NCBI RefSeq assembly: GCF_014180715.1
Contig: NZ_JACEFC010000026.1
Coordinates: 1 to 44,961 of the forward strand
From: Nocardioides stalactiti
Lineage (GTDB): Bacteria > Actinomycetota > Actinomycetes > Propionibacteriales > Nocardioidaceae
Direction: 5' to 3'
Length of the DNA stretch: 44,961 bases
In this document: positions 8,456-15,936 of the stretch, one piece after another
How positions within the stretch are numbered: the stretch's first letter is position 1
Layout of the letters: every line of letters starts with the position of its first letter
Position numbers and translations under genes: made by a program
Notes under the pieces: generated by a model
Seen by the model: the letters and a program-made list of their open reading frames with translations, nothing else
The model's database searches: none
What the model was told of the DNA's origin: nothing

Positions 8456-9298
8456 ATGGAGCGCATCGGAGTGGTGGGCGGCGGCCTGATGGGGGCGGGC
8501 ATCGCCGAGGTCTGCGCCCGCGCGGGCCGCGACGTCGTGGTCGCGGAGGCCAACGAACCGGCCGCGGAGGCCGCGCGGGCCCGGATCGAGAAGTCGCTGC
8601 GACGAGCGGCCGAGCGCGGCAAGCTCGACGACCCCGAGGCCGTGCTGGCTCGGATCCGGTTCGTCGCCGACCTCGAGGAGGTCGCCGACCGCGACCTCGT
8701 CATCGAGGCGATCGTCGAGGCGGAGGACGCGAAGGTCGACCTCTTCGCCCGGCTCGACAAGATCGTCCAGCCCGGCGCGATCCTGGCCTCCAACACCTCC
8801 TCGATCCCGATCATGAAGCTGGCGGTCGCGACCCAGCGGCCGCAGCAGGTGCTCGGCATCCACTTCTTCAACCCGGTCCCGGTGCTCAAGCTGGTCGAGC
8901 TGGTGCCGAGCCTGCTGACGTCGGACGAGACGACCGCCCGTTCGCGGGCCTTCGTCGAGGAGGGCCTGGGCAAGCAGGCGATCCTCTGCCAGGACCGGGC
9001 CGGCTTCGTGGTCAACGCGCTGCTGATCCCGTTCATCCTGTCGGCGATCCGGATGATGGAGTCGGGCTTCGCGACCGCCGAGGACATCGACCACGGACTG
9101 GTCCTCGGGGCGGCCCACCCGCAGGGCCCGCTCGCGCTGGCCGACCTGATCGGGCTCGACACGACCAAGGCGGTCGCCGAGTCCCTCTACGAGGAGTTCA
9201 AGGAGCCGCTCTACGCTCCCCCGCCACTGCTGCAGCGGATGGTCTCCGCCGGCCTGCTCGGCCGCAAGACCGGCCGCGGCTTCTACACCTACTCCTAG
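8456..9298 (+). CDS. 3-hydroxyacyl-CoA dehydrogenase (FadB2/Hbd type, PaaH role likely)
   Basis: A 280-residue NAD-dependent dehydrogenase. The N-terminal Rossmann fold has VVGGGLMGAGIAEV, then SNTSSIPI, and the catalytic His is in GIHFFNPVPV. The C-terminal dimerisation domain ends GRKTGRGFYTYS, as in 3-hydroxybutyryl-CoA dehydrogenases. It has the single-unit length, unlike the double-length E. coli PaaH. Divergence from paaA across a shared PaaR-like site suggests that it oxidises 3-hydroxyadipyl-CoA. The ATG at 8456 has GAGGGAG upstream; a GTG at 8393 is in frame but overlaps the promoter. The stop lies in a CTAG that also gives the convergent gene its TAG stop. Confidence 0.92.
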   Translation: MERIGVVGGGLMGAGIAEVCARAGRDVVVAEANEPAAEAARARIEKSLRRAAERGKLDDPEAVLARIRFVADLEEVADRDLVIEAIVEAEDAKVDLFARLDKIVQPGAILASNTSSIPIMKLAVATQRPQQVLGIHFFNPVPVLKLVELVPSLLTSDETTARSRAFVEEGLGKQAILCQDRAGFVVNALLIPFILSAIRMMESGFATAEDIDHGLVLGAAHPQGPLALADLIGLDTTKAVAESLYEEFKEPLYAPPPLLQRMVSAGLLGRKTGRGFYTYS

Positions 9299-9666
9299 GC
9301 CGAGGGACGCTCGACCGTCTCGGCGAGGCGCTGCGGCGCCTGGAGGCAGAACGAGTCGGTGAGCAGCTCGGCCAGCTCACCCCAGTCGGTGTCGTCGTCC
9401 ACCAGCATCCCGACGACGTTGCCGCCCCACTCGCTCTTGAAGTACGGCGCTCCGAGGTGCTGGAACGCCATCACCTCGTCGGGCTCGGCCCGGAAGGTGA
9501 TCCGGTAGAGCTGGTCCTCCCCGCCGAACAGGTGGCACACCGTCGCCTGGCCCACCCGCCAGCGGACGCCGACCCACGCGGTCTCCTCGTTGCACTCCGG
9601 GAAGACCTCCATCACCGAGCGAAGTCGGTCGACCCACGCCAGGGGCACCTCGGGACGATCAGCCAC
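9295..9666 (-). CDS. MmcQ/YjbR family protein
   Basis: About 123 residues with the MmcQ/YjbR (CyaY-like fold) pattern: an early WVDRLRSVMEVFP, then EETAWVGVRWRVG, ITFRAEPDE, and a C-terminal WGGNVVGMLVDDDTDWGELAELLTDSF. The molecular function is unknown; members often act as small DNA-binding-like or housekeeping proteins. The open frame continues upstream into a 22-bp tandem repeat array, giving low-complexity codons, so I start at the GTG at 9666. Convergent with the dehydrogenase, sharing the bases of the stop codons. Confidence 0.82.
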   Translation of the reverse strand: MADRPEVPLAWVDRLRSVMEVFPECNEETAWVGVRWRVGQATVCHLFGGEDQLYRITFRAEPDEVMAFQHLGAPYFKSEWGGNVVGMLVDDDTDWGELAELLTDSFCLQAPQRLAETVERPSA

Positions 9667-9697
9667 GTCCCGAAATCTGCCACACCTCACCGACACC

Positions 9698-9873
9698 CCC
9701 GACGAACCCGCAGGGTTCGGTCGACGAACCCGCAGCGTTCGGTCGGCGAACCCGCAGCGTTCGGTCGAGGAACCCGGCGGGTTCGAGGGCCAAAGCGTGC
9801 AAGTCCGGCGACCGAAGTGTGCGGGTTCGAGGGCCAAAGCGTGCAAGTTCGGCGACCGAAGTGTGCGGGTTCG
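9698..9873. repeat. Tandem array of eight 22-bp units
   Basis: Read on the minus strand from 9873 down, eight units follow each other with an exact 22-nt period and no spacers. Each begins CG(A/G)AC. The first four alternate as A-B-A-B, giving two near-identical 44-bp copies (one base differs in the compared pair). The last four share GGGTTC and CGAC. Several junctions are dyads: TTCGG-TCG-CCGAA, GAACCC-GCA-GGGTTC (9704-9718) and GGGTTCG-TCGAC-CGAACCC. The array starts next to the stop codon of the MpaB gene. Since 22 is not divisible by 3 it is not coding, although it opens frames by chance. Confidence 0.9.
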
Positions 9874-11136
9874 TCAGGGCTTGAGGTCGCCGACGGCCTG
9901 CGGCTCGTCGAGGAAGTAGGAGTCGAGGAGGCGCTGGGACACCCGGTCGCCCCAGGCGAGGAGACGGCGCCGGCCCCACGCCGTACGACCGAGGACGCGG
10001 TAGCGGACGGTGTTGAGCACGACCAGGTAGACGTGCGCCCAGGGCGGGCGGAGCGGCAGCCCGAGGTCGCGCATGCTCAACGGCCCGAGGAACGTCGTCA
10101 GCATGCTGAGCAGGCGCTCCCTCTCGTACGACGCCCGCAGCCCCTGCAGGGCCCGCGGCCAGCCGGGATAGTGGCGCTCCCGCTGCGCGGCGACGATCGC
10201 CTGCGCGAGCTGGGGACCGGCTTCGGAGATGTCCGCCTGGGCCAGCAGCACGTGGTAGGCCTGCCGGTGCCGCTCCCCCTCGGTGTCGACGAGGAACTCC
10301 TCGTCCACGCCCATCAGCCACCCGACGTACTTCCACAGGTGCAGGACGGCCCGCGACTCCCGCCGCGTCACCCGCACGCCGAGGCCGCGCGAGCCGAGGA
10401 GGAGCACGCCGTCGAAGAGCATCAGGGTCGACGCCTGGTCGGCCTGGTTGATCGGGAGGCCCCATCGCTCGGAGTCCCAGGTGTCCTCGAACGCCGCGTT
10501 GACGAGCGCGTGCATGGCCCGCACGTGGACGGTCAGCCGCCACGCCTCGCCGCCCGGACCGCCGTCGACGGGCGGCCGCAGCGCGTCGGGCCGGGTGAGG
10601 GCCACGACCCACGTCTGGGTCTCGCCGAGGCGACGCCGGGTGCTGTCACCGACCAGGCCGCCCGTGGCGAGGAGCAGGTCGGGCGGCCCGCCGAAGCGGT
10701 AGCCGCCGATGAGCGAGAGCTGGGTGAGGACGTCGGCGGCGTTCATCCCCAGACGCCGTGTCGCCAGGGCCCCCTCGGCCACCAGGTCCCAGTCGACCCA
10801 GTCCGGGGTCGCCGAGACCTCGGCGAAGAACGAGCTCAGCGCCTCCGGCGGGTCCGGTACGGCGTCCAGCCCGCCCTCGAGCGCGGACCTGAGCTGCTGC
10901 ATCGAGACCCGTCCCGGCTGCCCTGCTCGCATCCGGATCGCGTGGGCGAGGGCCGCACCGGGCTCGTCGCGCTCGCCGAACGCCTGCCCGATCCGCGCCA
11001 TCAGGTCCTCGTCGACCCGCTTGACGCGCCCCATCAACCGCAGCGGCGCGCCCAGCCGCACGCCGCGCGCCTCCGCCTCGCGGTAGCGCTGCGGGAAGGC
11101 ACCCCGCGGAGGGTCCTCGACCCGTTGTGCTGTCAT
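9874..11136 (-). CDS. Oxygenase MpaB / Lcp-like family (DUF2236)
   Basis: A 420-residue protein of the DUF2236 family, whose known members include the rubber oxygenase Lcp (haem b) and fungal MpaB. Family features are the LGMNAADVLTQLSLIGGYRFGGPPDLL segment (given here by its ends, ~residues 131-157), then RRLGETQTWV, HVRAMHALVNAAF and INQADQASTLMLFDGVLLLGSRGLGVR. Haem-ligand-like His and Arg residues are present but I cannot assign them. Likely a haem oxygenase acting on a hydrophobic or isoprenoid substrate, which is inferred from the family. The ATG start at 11136 is 43 nt from a divergent TetR gene with an operator-like dyad between them. Confidence 0.82.
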   Translation of the reverse strand: MTAQRVEDPPRGAFPQRYREAEARGVRLGAPLRLMGRVKRVDEDLMARIGQAFGERDEPGAALAHAIRMRAGQPGRVSMQQLRSALEGGLDAVPDPPEALSSFFAEVSATPDWVDWDLVAEGALATRRLGMNAADVLTQLSLIGGYRFGGPPDLLLATGGLVGDSTRRRLGETQTWVVALTRPDALRPPVDGGPGGEAWRLTVHVRAMHALVNAAFEDTWDSERWGLPINQADQASTLMLFDGVLLLGSRGLGVRVTRRESRAVLHLWKYVGWLMGVDEEFLVDTEGERHRQAYHVLLAQADISEAGPQLAQAIVAAQRERHYPGWPRALQGLRASYERERLLSMLTTFLGPLSMRDLGLPLRPPWAHVYLVVLNTVRYRVLGRTAWGRRRLLAWGDRVSQRLLDSYFLDEPQAVGDLKP

Positions 11137-11149
11137 GCCTCATTGTGAC

Positions 11150-11165
11150 GCGAGTATTTGCTCGC
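11150..11165. promoter_or_regulatory. Operator-like dyad in the MpaB / TetR divergent promoter
   Basis: GCGAG-TATTTG-CTCGC lies exactly between TTGTGA (11143-11148) and the -10 TACAAT of the TetR gene, and just upstream of the MpaB start. Outer ATTGT and ACAAT extend the symmetry with a 1-nt offset. The position suits autorepression and control of the oxygenase gene by the TetR protein. Confidence 0.55.
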
Positions 11166-11166
11166 A

Positions 11167-11172
11167 TACAAT
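11167..11172 (+). promoter_or_regulatory. -10 element of the TetR gene (leaderless)
   Basis: TACAAT, 7 nt before the ATG at 11180, with a TTGTGA -35-like hexamer 18 nt upstream at 11143-11148. Confidence 0.6.
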
Positions 11173-11179
11173 TCGCATC

Positions 11180-11770
11180 ATGCGCAAGCAGCCCCGGCAG
11201 GAACGCTCCCGTCAGATGGTCGAGCGGATCGTGGCCGCAGGCCGCGAGGTCCTCGTCGAGCGGGGCTACGACGGGTTCTCCACCAACCACGTCGCGACCG
11301 CGGCCGGGATCAGCCCCGGCTCGCTCTACCAGTACTTCCCGAACAAGGCCGCGATCCTGGACGAGGTCGTCGACAGGTACGTCGCCGAGTCGGCCGAGCA
11401 GGTGACCTCGGCGATGTCCGACCGGATCACGGCGCTCGGCCCGGACCTGGTCCGGGACGTCGCCGACGCCCTCGTCGCCGTCCTCGAGGCCGACCGTGCG
11501 CTCCTGCGGGTCGTGGCCGAGGAGCTCCCCCTGGCGCGGTCGAGGGCGCGGCTCACCGCGCTCGAGCGCCAGGTCCGCGAGGTCAGCACCGCATATCTGG
11601 CTGCCCGCCCCGACCTGCACCGCCGACCACCGGCAGCCGCGGCCTGGGTGATGGTGCTGGCGATCGAGAACCTGGCCGTCCGCTGGGTCCTCGACCAGCC
11701 GGCCGCGGTCAGCCGCGACCAGCTGCTCGACGAGACCGTCGCTCTGGTGAGCGGCTACCTGGTCTCGTGA
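11180..11770 (+). CDS. TetR/AcrR family regulator
   Basis: A 196-residue regulator. The N-terminal helix-turn-helix is clear (IVAAGREVLVERGYDGFS, then AAGISPGSLYQYFPNKAAIL, about residues 16-62). The C-terminal domain contains RVVAEELPLARSRARL and is of the AefR/TetR_C type seen in many actinobacterial regulators. The ATG at 11180 fits the TACAAT promoter with a 7-nt gap; an in-frame ATG at 11135 would put the start within the operator. Divergent from the MpaB-family oxygenase, its most likely target. Its 3' end overlaps the convergent LysE gene by 16 nt. Confidence 0.9.
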   Translation: MRKQPRQERSRQMVERIVAAGREVLVERGYDGFSTNHVATAAGISPGSLYQYFPNKAAILDEVVDRYVAESAEQVTSAMSDRITALGPDLVRDVADALVAVLEADRALLRVVAEELPLARSRARLTALERQVREVSTAYLAARPDLHRRPPAAAAWVMVLAIENLAVRWVLDQPAAVSRDQLLDETVALVSGYLVS

Positions 11771-12396
11771 CCGGTGAGGGCCATCCCGACGCCGAGCCCG
11801 ATCATCGACGTACCGCCGACGGTGCCGAGCGCGCGGCCGCGCCGCGGTGAGCTGGCGAACCAGTCCCGAGCGCGCCCGGCGGCGAGCGCCCACACCGTGT
11901 CGCACACGAGGCCGAGGACGACGGCCAGGGTTCCGAGCACGAACATCTGGACCGGGACCGAGCTCCGGTCGGGGTCGACGAAGGGCGGCAGCAGCGCGGC
12001 GAAGATGAGGAAGCCCTTGGGGTTGCTCACGCCGACGACGAGGCCCTGACGGATCGCGGCGGCGCGCGTCAACGGCGTCCGCGGGGTCGATGTGTCGACC
12101 CGCAGGGCGTCGCGGTGCCGCAGCGCCTGGACGCCGAGCCACACCAGGTAGGCCGCGCCCAGCAGCTTGATGACCGTGAAGACGACGATCGACTCGGCGA
12201 CGAGCGCGCCGAGCCCGACCGCCACCAGCGTCATCACCACGAAGAGGCCGAGGGTGTTGCCGAGCACGCTGGCGAGGGCGACCCTCTGGCCGTAGGACAC
12301 GGCGCGACCGACGACGAAGACGACGCTCGGGCCGGGGATGACGATGAGGACCAGCGCCGCGACGCCGAAGCCGAGCAGCTGGTCCATCCCGACCAT
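11755..12396 (-). CDS. LysE/RhtB family amino-acid exporter
   Basis: A 213-residue membrane protein with about six hydrophobic segments. The family motif is at the N-terminus (VLIVIPGPSVVFVVGRAVSYG, then GNTLG), and a second conserved loop reads GVSNPKGFLIFAALLPPF. The members export amino acids or homoserine lactone-like compounds by proton antiport; the substrate cannot be predicted. The start ATG overlaps the stop of the upstream small membrane protein by one base (TGATG), so the two are coupled. Confidence 0.92.
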   Translation of the reverse strand: MVGMDQLLGFGVAALVLIVIPGPSVVFVVGRAVSYGQRVALASVLGNTLGLFVVMTLVAVGLGALVAESIVVFTVIKLLGAAYLVWLGVQALRHRDALRVDTSTPRTPLTRAAAIRQGLVVGVSNPKGFLIFAALLPPFVDPDRSSVPVQMFVLGTLAVVLGLVCDTVWALAAGRARDWFASSPRRGRALGTVGGTSMIGLGVGMALTGHETR

Positions 12397-12644
12397 CAGT
12401 CGGAGCTCGCTCCCCCGGCGCCGCCGTCGGCAGCGCTCTCGGCGGTCGTGTCAGCCGGCTCCGGGTCGCCGAAGACACCGGCCTCGGCGTTGGCGCCGGT
12501 CTTCTTCAGGTGCTTGGTGAGGCTCCACCCGAGGATCGCCACAGCGAGGATGAGGGCGATGAAGATGATGAAGCCGATCGGGCCGGCGACGACGTCCTCG
12601 TCCTCCGGTGCGGCGAGGACGGCCAGGGTCAGGTCGGCGAGCAT
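12396..12644 (-). CDS. Small single-pass membrane protein, unknown function
   Basis: An 82-residue protein with a short N-terminus, one hydrophobic helix (PIGFIIFIALILAVAILGWSL, ~residues 22-42), a KHLKK basic stop and an acidic, Ala/Gly-rich tail, giving a predicted cytoplasmic C-terminus. It starts 16 nt after the mca stop and overlaps lysE, so it is probably part of an mca > small protein > lysE transcript. Small proteins of this kind are common downstream of mca in actinobacteria, but I do not know a function. Confidence 0.78.
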   Translation of the reverse strand: MLADLTLAVLAAPEDEDVVAGPIGFIIFIALILAVAILGWSLTKHLKKTGANAEAGVFGDPEPADTTAESAADGGAGGASSD

Positions 12645-12660
12645 GGGCCCATCTTCCCAC

Positions 12661-13554
12661 TCACGTCACGACGCCCGCGAAGAGGTCGTCCTCCGGCAGC
12701 TCGCTTGCGACGTGGCTGGTCACCAGCTCGTAGTCCTCGGTCGGCCACACCTTCTGCTGGAGCTCGCGCGGGATGGCGAACCAGAAGCCGTCGGGGTCGA
12801 TCTGCGTCGCGTGCGCGAGCAGCGCCTGGTCACGCACCCCGAAGTACTCCGCGCACGGGACCCGCGTGGTCACCCGCTTCTCCCACTCCGGGTCGCGGCT
12901 CCAGTTCTCGAGCCGCTCGGTCCACGGTGACTCGAGGTCGTGCTCGAGCATGGCGTCGTGGAGCGCCTTGATCCGGGCGTAGCTGAAGGTGTGGTGGTAG
13001 TACAGCTTGCTGACCTGCCACGCCTCACCGAGCTCCGGGGCGTACGACGGGTCGCCCGCCTTCTCGAACGCGTAGACCGAGATCTCGTGGCACTTGATGT
13101 GGTCGGGGTGGGGGTAGCCGCCGTTCTCGTCGTACGTCGTCATCACCTGCGGCCGGAAGCTGCGGACCAGCCGGATCAGCGGCGCTGCGGCCTCGTCGAG
13201 GGGGACCAGTCCGAAGCAGCCGTCGGGCAGCGGGGGCTTGGGGTCGCCGTCGGGCCAGCCGGAGTCGACGAAGCCGAGCCAGTCCTGGGTGACGCCGAGG
13301 ATGTCGCGAGCCCGCTCCATCTCCTGGCGGCGGATCTCGTGGATATTCTCGAGGATGCCGGGGCGGTCCATCTTGGGGTTGAGGATCGAGCCGCGCTCAC
13401 CGCCCGTGCAGGTGACGACGTGCACGTCGACGCCCTCCGCGACGTAGCGGGCCGTCGACGCCGCCCCCTTGCTCGACTCGTCGTCGGGGTGCGCGTGCAC
13501 GTGCATCAGCCGAAGGCCGGCGCGCCCGCCCCCCGCCTGGGTCTCCTCTGCCAT
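12661..13554 (-). CDS. mca: Mycothiol S-conjugate amidase Mca
   Basis: A 297-residue LmbE-type zinc deacetylase. AHPDDE at 21-26 and PHPDHIKCH around 145 give the zinc ligands. Mca-specific context is present: HVVTCTGGERGSILNP, GFVDSGWPDGDP and a tail with PTEDYELVTS. Mca cleaves mycothiol S-conjugates to a mercapturic acid and GlcN-inositol, detoxifying electrophiles. It differs from MshB (at 41982) in these segments. The start chosen, ATG 13554, follows TACGAT by 7 nt; two in-frame ATGs lie upstream. It is divergent from the DUF4307 gene and greA, a gene order common in Actinomycetota. Confidence 0.94.
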   Translation of the reverse strand: MAEETQAGGGRAGLRLMHVHAHPDDESSKGAASTARYVAEGVDVHVVTCTGGERGSILNPKMDRPGILENIHEIRRQEMERARDILGVTQDWLGFVDSGWPDGDPKPPLPDGCFGLVPLDEAAAPLIRLVRSFRPQVMTTYDENGGYPHPDHIKCHEISVYAFEKAGDPSYAPELGEAWQVSKLYYHHTFSYARIKALHDAMLEHDLESPWTERLENWSRDPEWEKRVTTRVPCAEYFGVRDQALLAHATQIDPDGFWFAIPRELQQKVWPTEDYELVTSHVASELPEDDLFAGVVT

Positions 13555-13561
13555 GCGCGTC

Positions 13562-13567
13562 ATCGTA
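13562..13567 (-). promoter_or_regulatory. -10 element of mca (leaderless)
   Basis: TACGAT on the minus strand, 7 nt before the ATG at 13554; no Shine-Dalgarno sequence is visible. Confidence 0.5.
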
Positions 13568-13595
13568 GGAGTTCGGGCCATGCGAGCATGAACCG

Positions 13596-14006
13596 GTGAG
13601 CGCCCCGACCTCTTCCCTCGCCGAGCGATACGGCGCGCCGCCGCGCTGGCGGCGGCCGCTTCTCCTCACGCTGGTGGTCATCGTGGTCGGCGCGTTCGCC
13701 GCGCTCTGGACCTGGATCACGATCGAGCAGTCCGACCCGCCCGTGAGCTCCGAGCTGGTCACCTCCGAGATCACCGACGACCACTCGGCGTCCGCGGTCA
13801 TCCGGATCACCTTCGGCGACGGCCCGGTCGATGCCCGGTGCACGGTGCGGGCGATCGCCCACGACAAGACCATCGTCGGCCTGGCGGCGTTCGTCCCGGA
13901 CCCTGACGAGGGTCCCGACTACACCGTCGAGATCGCGACCGAACGTCGGGCGACCGCCGTGGAGAACGTCGGCTGCACCGCCGAGGGACAGCCCCGGCCC
14001 CGCTGA
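13596..14006 (+). CDS. DUF4307 family membrane-anchored protein
   Basis: A 136-residue protein with a cytoplasmic Pro/Arg-rich start (AERYGAPPRWRR), one transmembrane helix (PLLLTLVVIVVGAFAALWTWI, ~21-41) and an extracytoplasmic beta-rich domain. The domain contains two Cys (ARCTVRAIA and NVGCTAEG) that could form a disulfide. This is the DUF4307 architecture; the function is unknown. It is conserved next to mca and greA in many actinobacteria. The GTG start is followed by SAPTSS; GAGCAT, a weak -10-like hexamer, lies 6 nt before it. Confidence 0.85.
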   Translation: MSAPTSSLAERYGAPPRWRRPLLLTLVVIVVGAFAALWTWITIEQSDPPVSSELVTSEITDDHSASAVIRITFGDGPVDARCTVRAIAHDKTIVGLAAFVPDPDEGPDYTVEIATERRATAVENVGCTAEGQPRPR

Positions 14007-14024
14007 AATGCCCCCGAACGGGAC

Positions 14025-14040
14025 CGAGTTGGTAAACTCG
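14025..14040. other. Hairpin in the greA leader region
   Basis: CGAGTT-GGTA-AACTCG is a perfect 6-bp stem with a 4-nt loop, followed by TTCTTCTGTCC. It may be a terminator for the DUF4307 gene or part of the greA promoter (TAAACT inside it resembles a -10). I cannot decide between these. Confidence 0.4.
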
Positions 14041-14168
14041 TTCTTCTGTCCGGCCTCGAGCCGGCGCCCGACCGGCCTGACGGGGGCGCCCGTGCGGGCG
14101 AGACGATCCGGACCACCCGCACGACCATGACCCGAAGTTCCGCATATCCGAACGTCCAGGAGTACCCG

Positions 14169-14666
14169 ATGACGCAGACCGACCAGACGATCTGGCTGAC
14201 CCAGGATGCCTACGACAAGCTCCACGCCGAGCTCGAGGACCTCAAGGGCCCCCAGCGCGCGGAGATCGTCGCGAAGATCAGTGCGGCGCGGGACGAGGGC
14301 GACCTGAAGGAGAACGGCGGCTACCACGCGGCCAAGGACGAGCAGGGCCGGATCGAGGCGCGCATCCGCCAGCTCGAGGACATGCTCCGCAAGGCCGAGG
14401 TCGGCGAGACCCCCGCCGACGACGGCGTCGTCGAGCCCGGCATGGTCGTCACCTACAAGTTCGAGGGCGACAGCGACGACGAGGCGGAGACCTTCCTGCT
14501 CGGTGCCCGCGAGATCGAGCCCGAGGGCCTCACCGTCTACTCGCCGCAGTCACCCCTCGGCGCGGCCATCTCCGGTCACAAGGTCGGCGAGACGGTCTCC
14601 TACGAGGCGCCCAACGGCAAGCAGCTCGAGGTCGTCATCCTCGACGCCAAGCCGTACGGCGTTTGA
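14169..14666 (+). CDS. greA: Transcription elongation factor GreA
   Basis: A 165-residue GreA. The N-terminal coiled coil begins WLTQDAYDKLHAELEDL and carries the acidic tip residues in AARDEGDLKENGGYH (D and E needed for RNA cleavage). The C-terminal FKBP-like domain has VVTYKFEGD, YSPQSPLGAAISGHKVGE and VVILD. GreA rescues backtracked RNA polymerase by stimulating 3' cleavage of the transcript. The ATG at 14169 has AGGAG (14158-14162) at a good distance; the frame extends 14 codons further, but the start there is not supported. Located downstream of DUF4307. Confidence 0.96.
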   Translation: MTQTDQTIWLTQDAYDKLHAELEDLKGPQRAEIVAKISAARDEGDLKENGGYHAAKDEQGRIEARIRQLEDMLRKAEVGETPADDGVVEPGMVVTYKFEGDSDDEAETFLLGAREIEPEGLTVYSPQSPLGAAISGHKVGETVSYEAPNGKQLEVVILDAKPYGV

Positions 14667-14700
14667 TTGCGCGAGCGTGTGCTGACCTCCCTGGAGGCGC

Positions 14701-15936
14701 TCAGCCGCGGTCGATGACCGTGTAGCCGTGCTCGTGGAGGCGCTCGATGAGCGCCGCTGCGTGCGGCTCGCCGCGCGTCTCCAGCTGGAGGTGCACGTCG
14801 ACCTCGTCGAGCAGGAGGCTCGGCGAGATCCGCTCGTGCGCCACCTCGATGACGTTGGCGCCTGCCTCGCCGATCTGCGCGAGCAGACGCGCGAGACCGC
14901 CTGGTACGTCGGCGAGCGTCACCTGGAGATTGAGGTAGCGCCGCGCAGCCGCCATGCCGTGCCGGATCACCTTGCCGAGCAGCAGCGGGTCGATGTTGCC
15001 GCCCGAGAGGACCACGACGACCGGTCCCGCGAACCGGTGCGGCTCCACGCACAGCGCCGCGGCTGCGGCCGCGCCGGCCGGTTCGACGACGAGCTTCTCG
15101 CGCTCGGCCAGCGCCAGCAGGGCACGGGAGAGCGCCTCCTCGGAGACGGTGAGCATCTCGTCGACGTGCTGCTCGACGAGCCGGAACGTCAGCTCACCCG
15201 GCTGACCGACCGCGATGCCATCGGCCATCGTCGCCATCTGCGGCAGCCGGATCGGGTGGCCCTGGGCCAGTGACGGCGGGAAGGCCGCGGCCCCGGCCGC
15301 CTGCACCCCGACGACCCGCACGTCCGGGCGCAGCGCCTTGACCGCGACCGCGACGCCGGCGAGCAGCCCGCCGCCGCCGGTCGGGACCACCACGGTCGCC
15401 GCGTCGGGAAGCTGCTCGACGATCTCCAGGCCCAACGTGCCCTGGCCCGCGACGATGTCGGTGTTGTCGAACGGGTGGATGAGCACCGCGCCGGTCTCGG
15501 CCTCGAAGGCCCGCGCCTCCGCCAGCGCGTCCTCGAGCACGCCGTGGGCGAAGCGCACCTCGGCGCCGTACCCCTCCGTCGCCTTCACCTTGGGGATCGG
15601 TGCGCCGTCGGGCATGAAGACGGTCGCCGAGATGCCGTACTGCTGGGCCGCGAGCGCGACGCCCTGAGCGTGGTTGCCGGCGGACGCCGCGACCACGCCG
15701 CGGGCGCGTTCCTCGTCGGACAACCGGGCGATGCGGACGGCGGCACCGCGCACCTTGAACGAACCGGTGCGCTGCAGGTTCTCGCACTTGAGGTGCACCG
15801 CACGGCCGGCGAGCGCCGACAGCCAGCGCGACTCCAGCATCGGCGTCGGTACGGCGACGCTGTCGACGAGCGGCCGGGCCGCCTCGATGTCGGCGAGGGT
15901 CACCCCTGCGTCAGGACCGCGCTGGGGGTCAGGCAT
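14701..15936 (-). CDS. ilvA: Threonine ammonia-lyase (threonine dehydratase), TdcB type with ACT domain
   Basis: A 411-residue PLP enzyme that deaminates threonine to 2-oxobutanoate. The PLP lysine is K61 in GSFKVRGA; the phosphate-binding GGGGLLAG is around residue 192, and SGGNIDP comes near 307. After residue ~330 there is one ACT domain (LNLQVTLADVPGGLARLL), as in the short 400-residue IlvA/TdcB group rather than the two-ACT biosynthetic form. The ATG overlaps the upstream transporter gene by 8 nt. It ends an operon with metB, so 2-oxobutanoate metabolism links the two enzymes. Confidence 0.93.
   Translation of the reverse strand: MPDPQRGPDAGVTLADIEAARPLVDSVAVPTPMLESRWLSALAGRAVHLKCENLQRTGSFKVRGAAVRIARLSDEERARGVVAASAGNHAQGVALAAQQYGISATVFMPDGAPIPKVKATEGYGAEVRFAHGVLEDALAEARAFEAETGAVLIHPFDNTDIVAGQGTLGLEIVEQLPDAATVVVPTGGGGLLAGVAVAVKALRPDVRVVGVQAAGAAAFPPSLAQGHPIRLPQMATMADGIAVGQPGELTFRLVEQHVDEMLTVSEEALSRALLALAEREKLVVEPAGAAAAAALCVEPHRFAGPVVVVLSGGNIDPLLLGKVIRHGMAAARRYLNLQVTLADVPGGLARLLAQIGEAGANVIEVAHERISPSLLLDEVDVHLQLETRGEPHAAALIERLHEHGYTVIDRG

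Noticed and set aside
9698..9873. Array considered as CRISPR
   Set aside because: Units follow each other without unique spacers, the period is only 22 nt, and no cas genes are near.
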